DNA from: Stenotrophomonas maltophilia
GTDB taxonomy: Bacteria > Pseudomonadota > Gammaproteobacteria > Xanthomonadales > Xanthomonadaceae
Reading direction: 5' to 3'
DNA: 64,000 bases
Assembly (NCBI RefSeq): GCF_039555535.1
Contig: NZ_CP154630.1
Coordinates: 2,183,001-2,247,000, forward strand
The position numbers and the translations under genes were made by a program. The notes below the pieces were generated by a model that did not search any database, had not been told where the DNA came from, and saw only the letters and a list, made by a program, of their open reading frames with translations. Of this stretch, positions 15,887 through 25,073 are shown piece after piece. Within the stretch, counting starts at the first letter, position 1. Each line of letters opens with the position of its first letter.

Positions 15887-16843
15887 ATGACCACGTCCGA
15901 ACCCTCGCCGCGTCAGGCCAGGCAGGCGTTGCGCTGGGTGATACGGTGCAGTGCGGGTCCGCTGCCGGATCGCCAGCAACGAACCCTGCAGCGCTGGCTG
16001 CAGTCCGATCCGCGCCATGCGCTGGCATGGCGCCGGCAACAGGCCTTCTGGCAAGGGTTGGATGGCGCTGGGCCCGACGTACTGGCCGCGTTGCCCGGGT
16101 TGACGGCTGATCGCGAAGGGCTGCGTCCGCTCGCGCCGCGCCGCCGGCTGCCATGGCTGCTGGCCAGCGCTGCGGCGGTGGTGCTGATGGTTGCCGCTGC
16201 GCCACACGCGCTGCTGCTGGCACGCAGTGACCTGCGCAGCAGCGATGCACCGCGCGTGGTGCAGCTGGAGGACGGCAGCACCGCTGTACTCGACGCCGGC
16301 GCCGCACTGGCGATTGAATTCAATGGCCAGCAGCGCCGCCTTCGCCTGCTGCGCGGCCAGGCCTGGTTCCAGGTGGCGCACGAGGCGCGCCCGTTCCAGG
16401 TGGAGGCGGCGGGCGGGCTGGTCCGTGATATCGGCACTGCCTTCAGCGTGTCGAGGCTGGACACCACGGTCACCACCCGGGTCAGCGAAGGCGCGGTCGA
16501 TGTGCGTCCGGGCGATGGCAGCGTGCAGCGCCTGCATGCCGGGCAGGCGCGCACGTTCCGCGACGGTCGCTGGCTGCAGCCGGTGCAGCTGGAGGATCCC
16601 GAGGCCATGGCGCCGTGGCGGCGTGGCGAGGTGGTGATCGACGATCAACCGGCCGCGCAGGCCATCGCCGATCTGGCGCGCTACCGTCGTGCCCCGGTGT
16701 GGGTGCTGGGCGGGCAGGGCGCACGCGTGCGGGTGAGTGGCCTGTTCCACCTGCAGCAACCGGAGACCGCCATCGATGCGGTTGCCGCGCAGGCGGGACT
16801 GCGCGTGCAGCGCCTGCCGGGCGGGGCCATGGTGCTGTGGTGA
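15887..16843 (+). CDS. FecR-family anti-sigma factor / sigma regulator
   Basis: 318 residues from ATG 15887. The N-terminal DUF4880-like helical part contains 'ALRWVIRCSAGPL' and 'QSDPRHALAWRRQQAFW', which bind the sigma factor. A single membrane helix lies at about 88-110. The periplasmic FecR domain (about 120-210) has 'VVQLEDGSTAVLDAGAALAIEF' and 'TTRVSEGAVDVRPG'. A C-terminal STN-like part (about 235-318) follows. It holds the sigma factor inactive and receives the signal from the STN domain of the downstream receptor. The gap of 182 bp to the receptor suggests a separate promoter there. I could not fix that promoter by eye. Confidence 0.9.
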   Translation: MTTSEPSPRQARQALRWVIRCSAGPLPDRQQRTLQRWLQSDPRHALAWRRQQAFWQGLDGAGPDVLAALPGLTADREGLRPLAPRRRLPWLLASAAAVVLMVAAAPHALLLARSDLRSSDAPRVVQLEDGSTAVLDAGAALAIEFNGQQRRLRLLRGQAWFQVAHEARPFQVEAAGGLVRDIGTAFSVSRLDTTVTTRVSEGAVDVRPGDGSVQRLHAGQARTFRDGRWLQPVQLEDPEAMAPWRRGEVVIDDQPAAQAIADLARYRRAPVWVLGGQGARVRVSGLFHLQQPETAIDAVAAQAGLRVQRLPGGAMVLW

Positions 16844-17025
16844 TACGGCCCTGGCGCATGGACGAACCGGCCGCACGAAAAAAACATGAAAAAACCGTGG
16901 GCAGCCACTGTGCCCTGCTGTCTATAGAGGTATAGCCAGAGCGAAACACCGTTTTTCCTCAAGCCAGACACACCACCGGCACCGGATGTGCCCGTGGTCC
17001 CGCCCCGCTTGAGGAGTTCCTGTCC

Positions 17026-20000
17026 ATGCCGTCCACGGCATCCGCCTGTCATCGTCGCGCCACCGTCCTGGCCCTGTCCATCTCCACCGCACTGCTGCCG
17101 CTGGCCTGGGTGCCGGTCGTGCACGCGCAACCGGCGATCGTCGCACCGGTGCGCCAGTACGCCATTCCGGAGCAACCACTGGCCGACGCGGTGCGTGCCT
17201 TTGGCCGCCAGGCTGATGTGCAGGTGGTGTTCCGCAGCGACATTGTGGAGGGCCGCCGCTCCAGTGCGGTGAGTGGCGAGTACAGCCAGATGCAGGCCCT
17301 GCAGCAGCTGCTGCGGGGCAGCGGCGTGCGCGCGCAGCGCGGCATGGACGGCACCTGGAGCCTGCGGGCCGCAGCGGAGGCGGGTGAGGGGGAAGGGGTA
17401 CGGGTGACCGAGACACTGGACGTGGCCGGTCGCCTGCAGTCGGAAGGGGGAGAGGCCCGTGATCGGCGCGGCTACGATGATGTGTTCGCGCTGGACCTGA
17501 CCACGGCGTATTCGGGGCGCGACCGGGTAGAGCGTTACCGCGGCTCCAACCCGGCCGATGTGGTCAAGGATCTGGTCGGCGTGTTCAGTGGCGATGCGCG
17601 CAACAGCGGCGCGCTGGACATCAACATCCGTGGCATCCAGGGGCCGGGGCGGGTGCCGGTCAGCATCGACGGTGGCGAACAGGCGCTTACGGTCTGGCGC
17701 GGCTACAACGGCGTCAGCAACCGCAACTACATCGATCCCAACCTGATTGGTGGCATCCAGGTCATCAAGGGGCCAGGGCTGGTGCGCGATGTGCACAGCG
17801 GGATCGGTGGCGCGCTGGTGATCAAGACCATCGATGTCGATGACATCGTTGCGGCCGGCGAGCGCTTCGGCGGGGAGCTGAAGATCGAAGGCAGCAGCAA
17901 TGCCGTGGCGCCGCGCCTGCCACGCCTGCACACCGGCGAGGACTACCGCATCGTGCGGGGATTCCCGCAGGGCTCGCCGAACTCGCCCTATGACGACCGC
18001 ACCCTGGTGGTGCCGGTGAAGTCGCGCAGCGGCAACAACCCCTTCAACGGCGAAGACCAGGCCTGGCGCCTGGCACTGGGCTACCGCGGCGATACCGTCG
18101 ACCTGATGGCGGCCTACGCCTGGCGCAAGCGTGGCAACTACTTCTCCGGCAGCAAGGGAAGTGGCTACTACGACCAGGATCCGCGCGAGCAGTTCGAGTA
18201 CCAGGGCATCGATTACATCACCACGCTGGCACGCTACTTCAAGCCCGGCGATGAAGTGCCCAATACCTCCAGCGAACAGGAGTCGTGGCTGGTCAAGGGT
18301 GGCTGGCAGATCAACGACGACCAGCAGCTGAAGGCCACCTGGCGGCGCACGCTGTCGCACTACGGCGAGATCATGCCCTCGCGCATCCTGTCCGCGCCGG
18401 ATTACGGGCGCATCCAATGGCCGCTCAGCCGCGTCGCCTCCGATGCCTGGAACCTGGAGTACCGCTTCCAGCCAGCCGACAGCCGTTGGCTGGACCTGTA
18501 TGCCAATCTATGGCGCACCGAGACGGACAGCGACACCTACACCGCAGGCGGCTTTCCGAACTTCGCGCCAGGCAACCCGGCGTGGAACCCGGACGCCAGC
18601 CCGATCCTGCGCAACACCGCGTTGGCCAATGCGCGCAACGACCGCACCGGCCTGACCCTGAGCAACCGCTTCGCGCTGCATTCCACCCTCGACCTGACCG
18701 TGGGTGGCAACTGGCAATACGAAAAGCTCGGCTCGCGTGACCCGTACTTCGGTCCCTCCGATGGCTGGCGCATGTACCCGCGCGCCGGCCGCCGCCAGGA
18801 AGGCGAGGGCTATCTGAACCTGGAATGGCGCCCGGTCGATTTCCTCACCCTCAATGCCGGCGTGCGCTACAGCCGGTACTGGGCGTTCGACGACTTTCTG
18901 CAGGCGCATCCGGAGCTGCTGACCAAGGGCGTGGGCAGCAGGGAGGCGACCTACCGGACCAACGAGCTGCCCGAGCGGCCGGCCAGTCTGCAGGCGGAGA
19001 TCGACGCGCTCGAGGCCGAACGTGAGTTCTGGGAGAGTATCGGCATGGGTTCGGTGATCGACGATGCATTGCATGGCCTGCTGGCGTACTACGAGACGCC
19101 GCAGGCGGTGGAACACCGCATCGCCTGGCAGCCTGATGCCAGCGGCAACTACAGCCGTGCCACCAACCCCTGCCTCAATGGCCATGTGGCGGCGATTCCC
19201 GGTGCGCTGCCGCTCTACGCGGGCAGCGACCTGGTCTGCAGCATCGGCAGCACTCTGCAGTCGCGACCGGTGGATGGACGCAATGAACGCCGTCGTGACC
19301 ATGCCTGGCTTCCCAGTTTCTCGGCCACGGTGAACCTTTCGCCGGCCGCACGCGTCTACCTGCGCTACAGCGAGGCGGCGCGCTTCCCGAGCATGTTCGA
19401 AAGCACCATCGCCTTCTCCAGCAGCCTCAACCCGCTGTATGCGCTCAAGCCGGAACACGCCTACAACTACGAACTGGGCTACGTGCACAACCTTTCCGGC
19501 CTGTTCGGCAACACCGCCGATGCCGACGTCAAGCTGGCCTATTACGTGCACAAGACCCGCAACGTGATCGAGCGTGATGCGTATTTCATGTTCGACAACA
19601 TCGACAAGCAGACCATTCGCGGCATCGAGCTGCAGGCGCGCTTCGACAACCGGCGCTTCTTCACCGACCTGGGCATCACCCGCACGCTGGAAAACGAGGT
19701 GTGCGACGAAAGTGCGGCCGTGCTGCTGGACGCCAATCGTGGCCTGGTCCCGAACTGCGTGCAGGACGGCTTCGTCAGTGGCTACCTGCTGACCCAAGCG
19801 ATTCCGAAGCTGTCGGTGAACCTGTCGCTGGGCACGCGCCTGTTCGATGAGCAGTTGGAACTGGGGAGCCGCATCGTCCACTACCAGCGCCACGAGAACC
19901 CCGATCTGCAGGCGTACCGCGACCGGCTGCTGGCCGGCGGCAGCAGCCTGCTGTGGCAGAACGTGCCGTTCACCTGGGGCAACATCACCACCGTCGACGC

Positions 20001-20148
20001 CTATGCGCGCTGGCGCTTCAACCAGCACGCCAGCGTCGAGCTGGTCGGCAGCAACCTCGGCAACCGCTACTACGTCGACCCGGCCACGCGCTCCACGCTT
20101 CCGGCGCCGGGCCGCACGATCAAGCTCGGCGTCACCGCGCGCTTCTGA
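17026..20148 (+). CDS. TonB-dependent hemoglobin/hemophilin receptor with STN signalling domain
   Basis: 1040 residues. There is a signal peptide (about 1-34). The STN domain (about 42-105; 'YAIPEQPLADAVRAFGRQADVQVVF') talks to FecR. A plug domain spans about 150-290, with 'ALDINIRGIQGPGRVPVSIDGG'. A 22-strand barrel ends in 'LGVTARF'. It starts at ATG 17026 behind a GAGGAG. Length and context (sigma factor, FecR, then a hemophilin-like protein and Slam) fit the HphR type of receptor that takes heme from a secreted hemophilin. Direct binding of hemoglobin is an alternative. The specificity is inferred from neighbours, not from a motif. Confidence 0.85.
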   Translation: MPSTASACHRRATVLALSISTALLPLAWVPVVHAQPAIVAPVRQYAIPEQPLADAVRAFGRQADVQVVFRSDIVEGRRSSAVSGEYSQMQALQQLLRGSGVRAQRGMDGTWSLRAAAEAGEGEGVRVTETLDVAGRLQSEGGEARDRRGYDDVFALDLTTAYSGRDRVERYRGSNPADVVKDLVGVFSGDARNSGALDINIRGIQGPGRVPVSIDGGEQALTVWRGYNGVSNRNYIDPNLIGGIQVIKGPGLVRDVHSGIGGALVIKTIDVDDIVAAGERFGGELKIEGSSNAVAPRLPRLHTGEDYRIVRGFPQGSPNSPYDDRTLVVPVKSRSGNNPFNGEDQAWRLALGYRGDTVDLMAAYAWRKRGNYFSGSKGSGYYDQDPREQFEYQGIDYITTLARYFKPGDEVPNTSSEQESWLVKGGWQINDDQQLKATWRRTLSHYGEIMPSRILSAPDYGRIQWPLSRVASDAWNLEYRFQPADSRWLDLYANLWRTETDSDTYTAGGFPNFAPGNPAWNPDASPILRNTALANARNDRTGLTLSNRFALHSTLDLTVGGNWQYEKLGSRDPYFGPSDGWRMYPRAGRRQEGEGYLNLEWRPVDFLTLNAGVRYSRYWAFDDFLQAHPELLTKGVGSREATYRTNELPERPASLQAEIDALEAEREFWESIGMGSVIDDALHGLLAYYETPQAVEHRIAWQPDASGNYSRATNPCLNGHVAAIPGALPLYAGSDLVCSIGSTLQSRPVDGRNERRRDHAWLPSFSATVNLSPAARVYLRYSEAARFPSMFESTIAFSSSLNPLYALKPEHAYNYELGYVHNLSGLFGNTADADVKLAYYVHKTRNVIERDAYFMFDNIDKQTIRGIELQARFDNRRFFTDLGITRTLENEVCDESAAVLLDANRGLVPNCVQDGFVSGYLLTQAIPKLSVNLSLGTRLFDEQLELGSRIVHYQRHENPDLQAYRDRLLAGGSSLLWQNVPFTWGNITTVDAYARWRFNQHASVELVGSNLGNRYYVDPATRSTLPAPGRTIKLGVTARF

Positions 20149-20202
20149 TGTATCCGTTTCACGTGTTGTACCCGTAGTTCCCTCAACCCAAGGAGCAATA
20201 CC

Positions 20203-20967
20203 ATGAAGATGATTTCCCGTTCGGTTCTCGCCGTTGCGGCAACCTTCGCCCTGGCCGGTTCCGCGCAGGCAGCCGATATCGTCGGCGCAGCCAGCCCGGT
20301 GACCGATGCCGAGCTGTACGTCGCCGTCGGTGAATCGCAGGTCAACGGCGGCCCGCACCAGGCTGGCAAGGCCGGCATCGGCGTCGGCACCGTCTCCGGC
20401 GCCCGCCGTGTCGACTTCCAGGGCCTGTCAGCGTACTCGGTGCCGACCACGGTCAACGGCACCACCGTGCGCACCGTGGCCATGCCGATCACCGGCGCGC
20501 CGGGCAGCCACTCGGGCATGGGCCACTTCAACTTCGTCAAGGTCGGCAGCGGCGATGTGTGGTTCGGCGAGTGGTCCAAGGATGGCGCCGCCGGTGGTTT
20601 CAACAACCGGCAGGTCTACTTCGTCGGTGATCGCGCCGGCACCACGCTGCCGGCCGGTGTGGCCACCTACAGCGTGGCGGGCCTGAACAAGTTCAACGGC
20701 AGCAACCTGCTGTCGGGCACCTTCCGCGCCAACTTCGGGAACGGCACGCTGCTCGGTGGCCTGACCGGTGGTGGCCTGGCAATCAACGTCAACGCCAACA
20801 TCAGCAGCGCCAACGCCTCGTTCGCGGGCACCGCCACCGCCAACGGCAGCGTTGCCGGCACCACCCAGGGCCAGTTCTTCGGCGCCAACGCGGCCACCCT
20901 GGCCGGTATTGCCACCTTCAGCGGCAACAGCCAGTACGACACCGCCTTCGGCGGCAGCAAGAACTGA
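20203..20967 (+). CDS. Slam-dependent hemophilin-like secreted heme-binding protein
   Basis: 254 residues. A clean Sec signal peptide (1-23, cut at AQA-A) with no lipobox means the product is a soluble, not lipid-anchored, protein. The N-terminal part (about 25-155) is Gly/Ser/Val-rich with His residues ('QVNGGPHQAGKAG', 'GAPGSHSGMGHFNFV') that could bind heme. The C-terminal part (about 160-254; 'LLSGTFRANFGNGTLLGGLTG' and 'GQFFGANAATLAGIATF') is the small beta-barrel of TbpB/hemophilin-type Slam clients, with the recurrent 'G.F.G..A..L.G'. It lies between the TonB receptor (54 bp upstream) and a Slam gene (90 bp downstream). This is the expected client-Slam order of type XI secretion. Confidence 0.8.
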   Translation: MKMISRSVLAVAATFALAGSAQAADIVGAASPVTDAELYVAVGESQVNGGPHQAGKAGIGVGTVSGARRVDFQGLSAYSVPTTVNGTTVRTVAMPITGAPGSHSGMGHFNFVKVGSGDVWFGEWSKDGAAGGFNNRQVYFVGDRAGTTLPAGVATYSVAGLNKFNGSNLLSGTFRANFGNGTLLGGLTGGGLAINVNANISSANASFAGTATANGSVAGTTQGQFFGANAATLAGIATFSGNSQYDTAFGGSKN

Positions 20968-21057
20968 TCGCCACGCCCCTGACGGGGCAGGGCAGGGACA
21001 AGCCGCGATCCGCCAGTCCCTGCTTCGGCCCGTTGCACGCCCCACCACGGATCGACC

Positions 21058-22512
21058 ATGCGCCACCCCATCTTCCTACTCGTTCTGCTGCTGGCCGCCG
21101 CCGATGTGCGCGCCCAGCAGGACGATCTGCGCCGTGTGCTGGAACAGGGCAGCGAACTACTCCACCAGCGGCAGGACCAGCAACGCCTGCAGCAGGCCGA
21201 ATCGCAACGGCCGACCATCACCATCGACGGTCAGACCCTGCGCGTGGAGCGCACCGTCGATGACCTCGGCCAGGCCTTGTACCTGTCGTTGCAGCACCAG
21301 CAATGGCAGGCCGCCGCCGCGTTCCTGGACGAATACATCGAGCTTTCCGGCCATGATCCACTGCTGCGCCACTATGCGCAGGGCGCGCTGGCCCGGGTGG
21401 CCGGCGATCATCATCGTGCGGCCCGTGAATACGAAGCGCTGTTGACCGCGCAGCCGGATTTTCTGCCAGCGCGACTGGAACTGGCGCGTGTCTTTGCCGA
21501 AGACCAGCGCGACCGCGAGGCCACGGGGCTGTTTCGCGCGATCGCCTCTGGCATCGATGGCGACGACCCTGCCACGGCCGGCGTGCGTGCGCGCGTCGAC
21601 GGCTATCTGGCGGCGCTGCAGGCACGGCAACGCTGGAAGGGAGCGGTCGCGGCCGGGCCCGCCTGGAGCGACAACATCAACCGCAGCTCGGCCAGTCGCA
21701 CCTGCCTGTTCGGCGTGGGCGACGCCTGCATCATCCAACGGAAACTGCCCGACGCCCAGCGCGCGGGGGGGCTCGACTACGACGCCAGCCTGGAACGGCG
21801 CTGGGTGCTGCGCGGGCATCATGGACTGTACGTACGCGGTCTCGCCTTCGGTCAGGCATGGCGCGGGCACAGTGCGTACAACGAGCTCAATGCCAACGTG
21901 CAGGCGGGTTACAGCTGGCGTAGTGCACGGCAGACCGTGATGCTCGCCCCCAGCTATGACTACCAGGGCCTGGGCAACCATGCGCTGCAGGGCGGCAGTG
22001 GCGTGCACGCAGAATGGCAGTACACCCTGGATGCACGCAGCCTGCTCAAGCTGGAGGCTGACTGGAAGCGCCAGCGCTATCGCCAGCACGGCCTGGCCAG
22101 CAACTACGATGGCGAGCTGGCGGCGGTGTATGCCACCTGGTTCCGCGCGCTCAATCCACGCTGGTCGGTCTTCGCCGGGTTGGATGTGACCGACAGCAAC
22201 GCTGCCGACCCGGCCAACGGCTACTGCCAACGCGGTCTTCGGCTGGGCGTGGCACGCCAGTGGAGCGGCACCACCGCCACCGTGTTCGCCTCGTTGCGCG
22301 AGCGCGACTATGACGCGTGGAGCCCGCTGCTGGAAGCGCGTCGCCAGGACAGCGAGCAGAACCTGATCGCTATCGTCCGCAGCGAGCGCCTGGCCGTGGC
22401 CGGGCTGGTACCCAGCCTGAGCCTGCGCTACGCGCGCATCGACAGCAACGTCGGCTGGCTGTACAGCCACGACCGCAGCCTGCTCAGCCTGAAGTGGGAA
22501 CGGGCCTTCTGA
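21058..22512 (+). CDS. Slam (type XI secretion) outer-membrane protein
   Basis: 484 residues. A signal peptide (about 1-19) precedes a periplasmic N-terminal region with TPR-like helices (about 60-185; 'LLRHYAQGALARVAGDHHRAAREYEALLTAQPDFLPARLELARVF' is split over two repeats). A 14-strand-type barrel (about 195-484) ends in 'LLSLKWERAF', a terminal Phe. This is the DUF560/Slam arrangement. Slam proteins move lipoproteins or hemophilins across the outer membrane. The hemophilin-like protein directly upstream is the obvious client, which then feeds heme to the receptor at 17026. An extracellular 'CLFGVGDACIIQ' loop holds a cysteine pair. Confidence 0.85.
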   Translation: MRHPIFLLVLLLAAADVRAQQDDLRRVLEQGSELLHQRQDQQRLQQAESQRPTITIDGQTLRVERTVDDLGQALYLSLQHQQWQAAAAFLDEYIELSGHDPLLRHYAQGALARVAGDHHRAAREYEALLTAQPDFLPARLELARVFAEDQRDREATGLFRAIASGIDGDDPATAGVRARVDGYLAALQARQRWKGAVAAGPAWSDNINRSSASRTCLFGVGDACIIQRKLPDAQRAGGLDYDASLERRWVLRGHHGLYVRGLAFGQAWRGHSAYNELNANVQAGYSWRSARQTVMLAPSYDYQGLGNHALQGGSGVHAEWQYTLDARSLLKLEADWKRQRYRQHGLASNYDGELAAVYATWFRALNPRWSVFAGLDVTDSNAADPANGYCQRGLRLGVARQWSGTTATVFASLRERDYDAWSPLLEARRQDSEQNLIAIVRSERLAVAGLVPSLSLRYARIDSNVGWLYSHDRSLLSLKWERAF

Positions 22513-22648
22513 ACGCGCCGTTGCAACGCGGCGGTGAACGTGCCGTGGTCGCGATCTTCATCCATCATCACGCGCTCTTGTAGCCCGGTTCGCGCATCCT
22601 GCGGGCGTTGCGGCAGAGGTGGGCCGCGTGTATCGAGGAGCGCCGGTC

Positions 22649-23053
22649 GTGCTGGAAGCGGGCAACAAACCAGAGGGCCTGAAAGGGCTGCGCGTACTGG
22701 TGGCGGAGGATGAATTCGCCATCGCGATGTTCCTGGTCGACTATCTGGAGCTTGAAGGCGCACAGGTGGTGGGGCCTGCCGGTGACCTGCAGGCGCTGGG
22801 GCAGCTGGTCGATACCCATCCCATCGATGTGGCATTGCTGGACATCAACCTGGGCGGTGAGCAGGTCTATCCGCTGGCCGATCGGCTGGCCGAGGCGGGT
22901 ACGCCCTTCCTGCTGACCTCCGGTTACGACGACAACCTGCCCAGCCGCTTCGCCAGCGCGCCGCGCTGTACCAAGCCCTATCACATCGAAACCCTGGTGC
23001 AGCAGCTGGCCGGGCTGGTGGCGGCGCCGCAGGTCGCTGCGGGCATCGCCTGA
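22649..23053 (+). CDS. Single-domain response regulator (receiver only)
   Basis: 134 residues from GTG 22649, chosen because GAGGAG lies 8 bp upstream; a GTG at 22619 lacks this. It is a CheY-like receiver. The acidic pair is in 'VLVAEDEF', the phospho-acceptor Asp in 'VALLDINLGG', the Thr/Ser in 'FLLTSGY' and the Lys in 'CTKPYH'. There is no output domain. It is followed after 9 bp by an HWE histidine kinase, so the two work as a pair. Such receivers commonly act as phosphate sinks or feed a general stress pathway. The target here is unknown. Confidence 0.85.
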   Translation: MLEAGNKPEGLKGLRVLVAEDEFAIAMFLVDYLELEGAQVVGPAGDLQALGQLVDTHPIDVALLDINLGGEQVYPLADRLAEAGTPFLLTSGYDDNLPSRFASAPRCTKPYHIETLVQQLAGLVAAPQVAAGIA

Positions 23054-23062
23054 TTGCGCGGC

Positions 23063-24658
23063 ATGTCGCGCCGTCCTGAAGGCATCCACGCCGCCAAGCT
23101 GCGTGGCCAGATGCCACCTGCACCGCAGCTGCATGTGCGCCACGATGGCATGGCCGCGCGCATCGCCCGCCACGACTGGTCATCCACGCCGTTGGGTGCC
23201 TGCGAGCAGTGGCCGCCCCACCTGCGCGCCACCGTCGACCTGATGCTGGCCCATGGTTTCCCGATGATCGTGCTGTGGGGTGAGCAGCTGGTGCAGCTCT
23301 ACAACGATGGCTATGCCGAGATTCTGGCCGACAAGCATCCCGGCGGGCTCGGCCAGCCGACCCGCGAGTGCTGGCCCGAGGTCTGGCATATCAATGGACC
23401 GATCTACCAGCGCGTCTGGCAGGGCGAAACCATCACCTACGAGGACAAACTCTATCCCCTGGCGCGCCGCGGGCGGTTGGAGGATGTCTGGTTCACCATT
23501 ACCTACAGCCCGATCCGTGGCGAGGAAGGGCGCATCAACGGCGTGCTCGTGACCATGTTCGAGACCACAGCGGCGCATGTGGCCCAATCGGCACGCGAGC
23601 GCGAAGAGCAGAAGCGGCGGGAGGCGGACCGGCGCCTGGCATTGGCCTTCAAGGTGCTGCCGGTGGGCGTCTGCATTGTCGACACCGAAGGGCGCCTGCA
23701 GCTGTCCAACGACCAGATGCGTGCCTATCTGCCCAGCGGCAAGGTGCCCTCCACGGATGAGGTGAACCTGCATCGCTGGCGTGGCTGGCATGCGGACGGC
23801 AGCGCCATCGGGCCGGAGGATTTCGCCATCGCCCGTGCGATGCGCGGCGAGACCGTGGTGCCGGGGCTGGAGTTCCAGTATCTGCATGACGATGGGCGCG
23901 CGCGCTGGACCCGGGTCGCGGCCGCGCCCCTGCGCGATGGCGACGGTGAGGTCAGCGGCGTATTTGCCATCGCCGTGGACATCGACGATCTCAAGCGTGC
24001 CACCGAGCGCCAGTCTGTATTGCTGGCCGAACTGCAGCACCGGGTGCGCAACATCATGTCGACCATCCATGCCATTGCCTGGCGGACCCGCGAGTCGGTC
24101 AGCAGCGTGGATGAATACGCTGAACGGTTGTGCGGGCGACTGATGTCGCTGGCACGCACGCAGAGCCTGCTGACCCGTGGCGCCAATGCCGGGGTCTGCC
24201 TGCGTGGCATGATCGATGAGGAGATCGCGGCGCTGAGGCCGGCAGCGGCCGCCTACCGCCTGCAGGGCGAGGACGTGTTGCTGCCGCCGAAGGCGGCCGA
24301 AGTGCTGTCCCTGGCGATCCACGAATTGGCGACCAACGCCCTGCGGCATGGCGCACTGAGCCATGAGGATGGCCGGATCGAGGTGACCTGGCACCTGCAT
24401 GTGCAGGGCGGGCAGCCGTGGCTGGGGCTGCACTGGTGTGAACGCCATGCCGCTGTGGAAGACTGGGAGCTGCCCCGGCAGCGTGGGCTTGGCCGGGCGC
24501 TGATCGAGCAGCGCGTGCCCTATGAACTGGCCGGCAGCGGTGAACTGCGCTTCGACCCGCAGGGACTGGATGCCTGGATCCGCTTCCCGCTGCGCGAGCG
24601 TGACAGCCTGCTGCAGACCGATGCGCCGTGCGCTGCGGCGGACGGCTCCGGCAGGTAA
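23063..24658 (+). CDS. HWE-family sensor histidine kinase with PAS domains
   Basis: 531 residues from ATG 23063. A first PAS-type domain opens with 'DWSSTPLGACEQWPPHLR' (about 33-180). A second PAS spans about 195-310, with the PAC strand 'VFAIAVDIDDL'. The kinase core follows. The phospho-acceptor His is in 'LQHRVRN' (about 324) and 'ELATNALRHGA' is the N-box, in the HWE arrangement that lacks a normal F-box. No membrane helix is seen, so it is a soluble sensor; the ligand is unknown. It forms an operon with the receiver just upstream. Confidence 0.9.
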   Translation: MSRRPEGIHAAKLRGQMPPAPQLHVRHDGMAARIARHDWSSTPLGACEQWPPHLRATVDLMLAHGFPMIVLWGEQLVQLYNDGYAEILADKHPGGLGQPTRECWPEVWHINGPIYQRVWQGETITYEDKLYPLARRGRLEDVWFTITYSPIRGEEGRINGVLVTMFETTAAHVAQSAREREEQKRREADRRLALAFKVLPVGVCIVDTEGRLQLSNDQMRAYLPSGKVPSTDEVNLHRWRGWHADGSAIGPEDFAIARAMRGETVVPGLEFQYLHDDGRARWTRVAAAPLRDGDGEVSGVFAIAVDIDDLKRATERQSVLLAELQHRVRNIMSTIHAIAWRTRESVSSVDEYAERLCGRLMSLARTQSLLTRGANAGVCLRGMIDEEIAALRPAAAAYRLQGEDVLLPPKAAEVLSLAIHELATNALRHGALSHEDGRIEVTWHLHVQGGQPWLGLHWCERHAAVEDWELPRQRGLGRALIEQRVPYELAGSGELRFDPQGLDAWIRFPLRERDSLLQTDAPCAAADGSGR

Positions 24659-24672
24659 AGGTTCATTTATAT

Positions 24673-24697
24673 CCAATTTGACCAAATTGGGTATAGT
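24673..24697 (+). promoter_or_regulatory. Operator/promoter of the toxin-antitoxin pair
   Basis: CCAATTTGACCAAATTGG (24673-24690) is a perfect 8-2-8 palindrome. It is followed two bases later by TATAGT (24692-24697), a likely -10 box, about 35 bp before the antitoxin ATG. The AT-rich patch stands out from the GC-rich surroundings. Autorepression by the antitoxin is inferred. Confidence 0.6.
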
Positions 24698-24728
24698 GGC
24701 CATTATCCACCCTGCCCGGAGCCGTGCC

Positions 24729-25070
24729 ATGACCCTGCCGCTGGATCTGCCTGGCCTCGAAAAGGCCCCCGCGTCGTCGGTGAAGACCCGCGGCTGGCCG
24801 AGCCTGATGCGCACCGTGCGCGAGAAGCAGGCGCTGGTCATCACCAACCACAATCATCCGGAAGCGGTGATCGTGGACATCCGCACCTATCAGGAGCTGC
24901 TGGCCAAAGCCGCCGGCAGTGATGCCGGTGAGCGCAGCGAAGAGCTGCTGCGCCTGCGCGGTGAATTCGACCAGACCCTGGCCAGCCTGCAGCGCGGGGA
25001 GGGGCTGGGCAAGGTTCTGGGCCAGCCGATCCGCCGCGGTCGCAAGGTCACCGTCGGCCGTCCGCTCTGA
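24729..25070 (+). CDS. Phd/YefM-like antitoxin
   Basis: 113 residues from ATG 24729. 'SLMRTVREKQALVITNHNHPEAVIVDIRTYQELLAK' (about 26-62) is the Phd-fold DNA-binding part: a helix, the 'ALVITNHNHPEAVIV' hairpin and a helix. The C-terminal tail (about 70-113) is charged and probably wraps the toxin. It is followed after 3 bp by a zeta-toxin-like kinase gene. A perfect palindrome sits over its promoter. Pairing a Phd-like antitoxin with a zeta-type toxin differs from the classical epsilon-zeta pair, where the antitoxin is a three-helix bundle. Confidence 0.8.
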   Translation: MTLPLDLPGLEKAPASSVKTRGWPSLMRTVREKQALVITNHNHPEAVIVDIRTYQELLAKAAGSDAGERSEELLRLRGEFDQTLASLQRGEGLGKVLGQPIRRGRKVTVGRPL

Positions 25071-25073
25071 CCG

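Noticed and set aside
16888..16925. Possible iron-sigma promoter before the heme receptor (GAAAAAAC and TGTCT)
   Set aside because: The two boxes are about 26 bp apart, too far for an ECF promoter as I know it, so no promoter was called.
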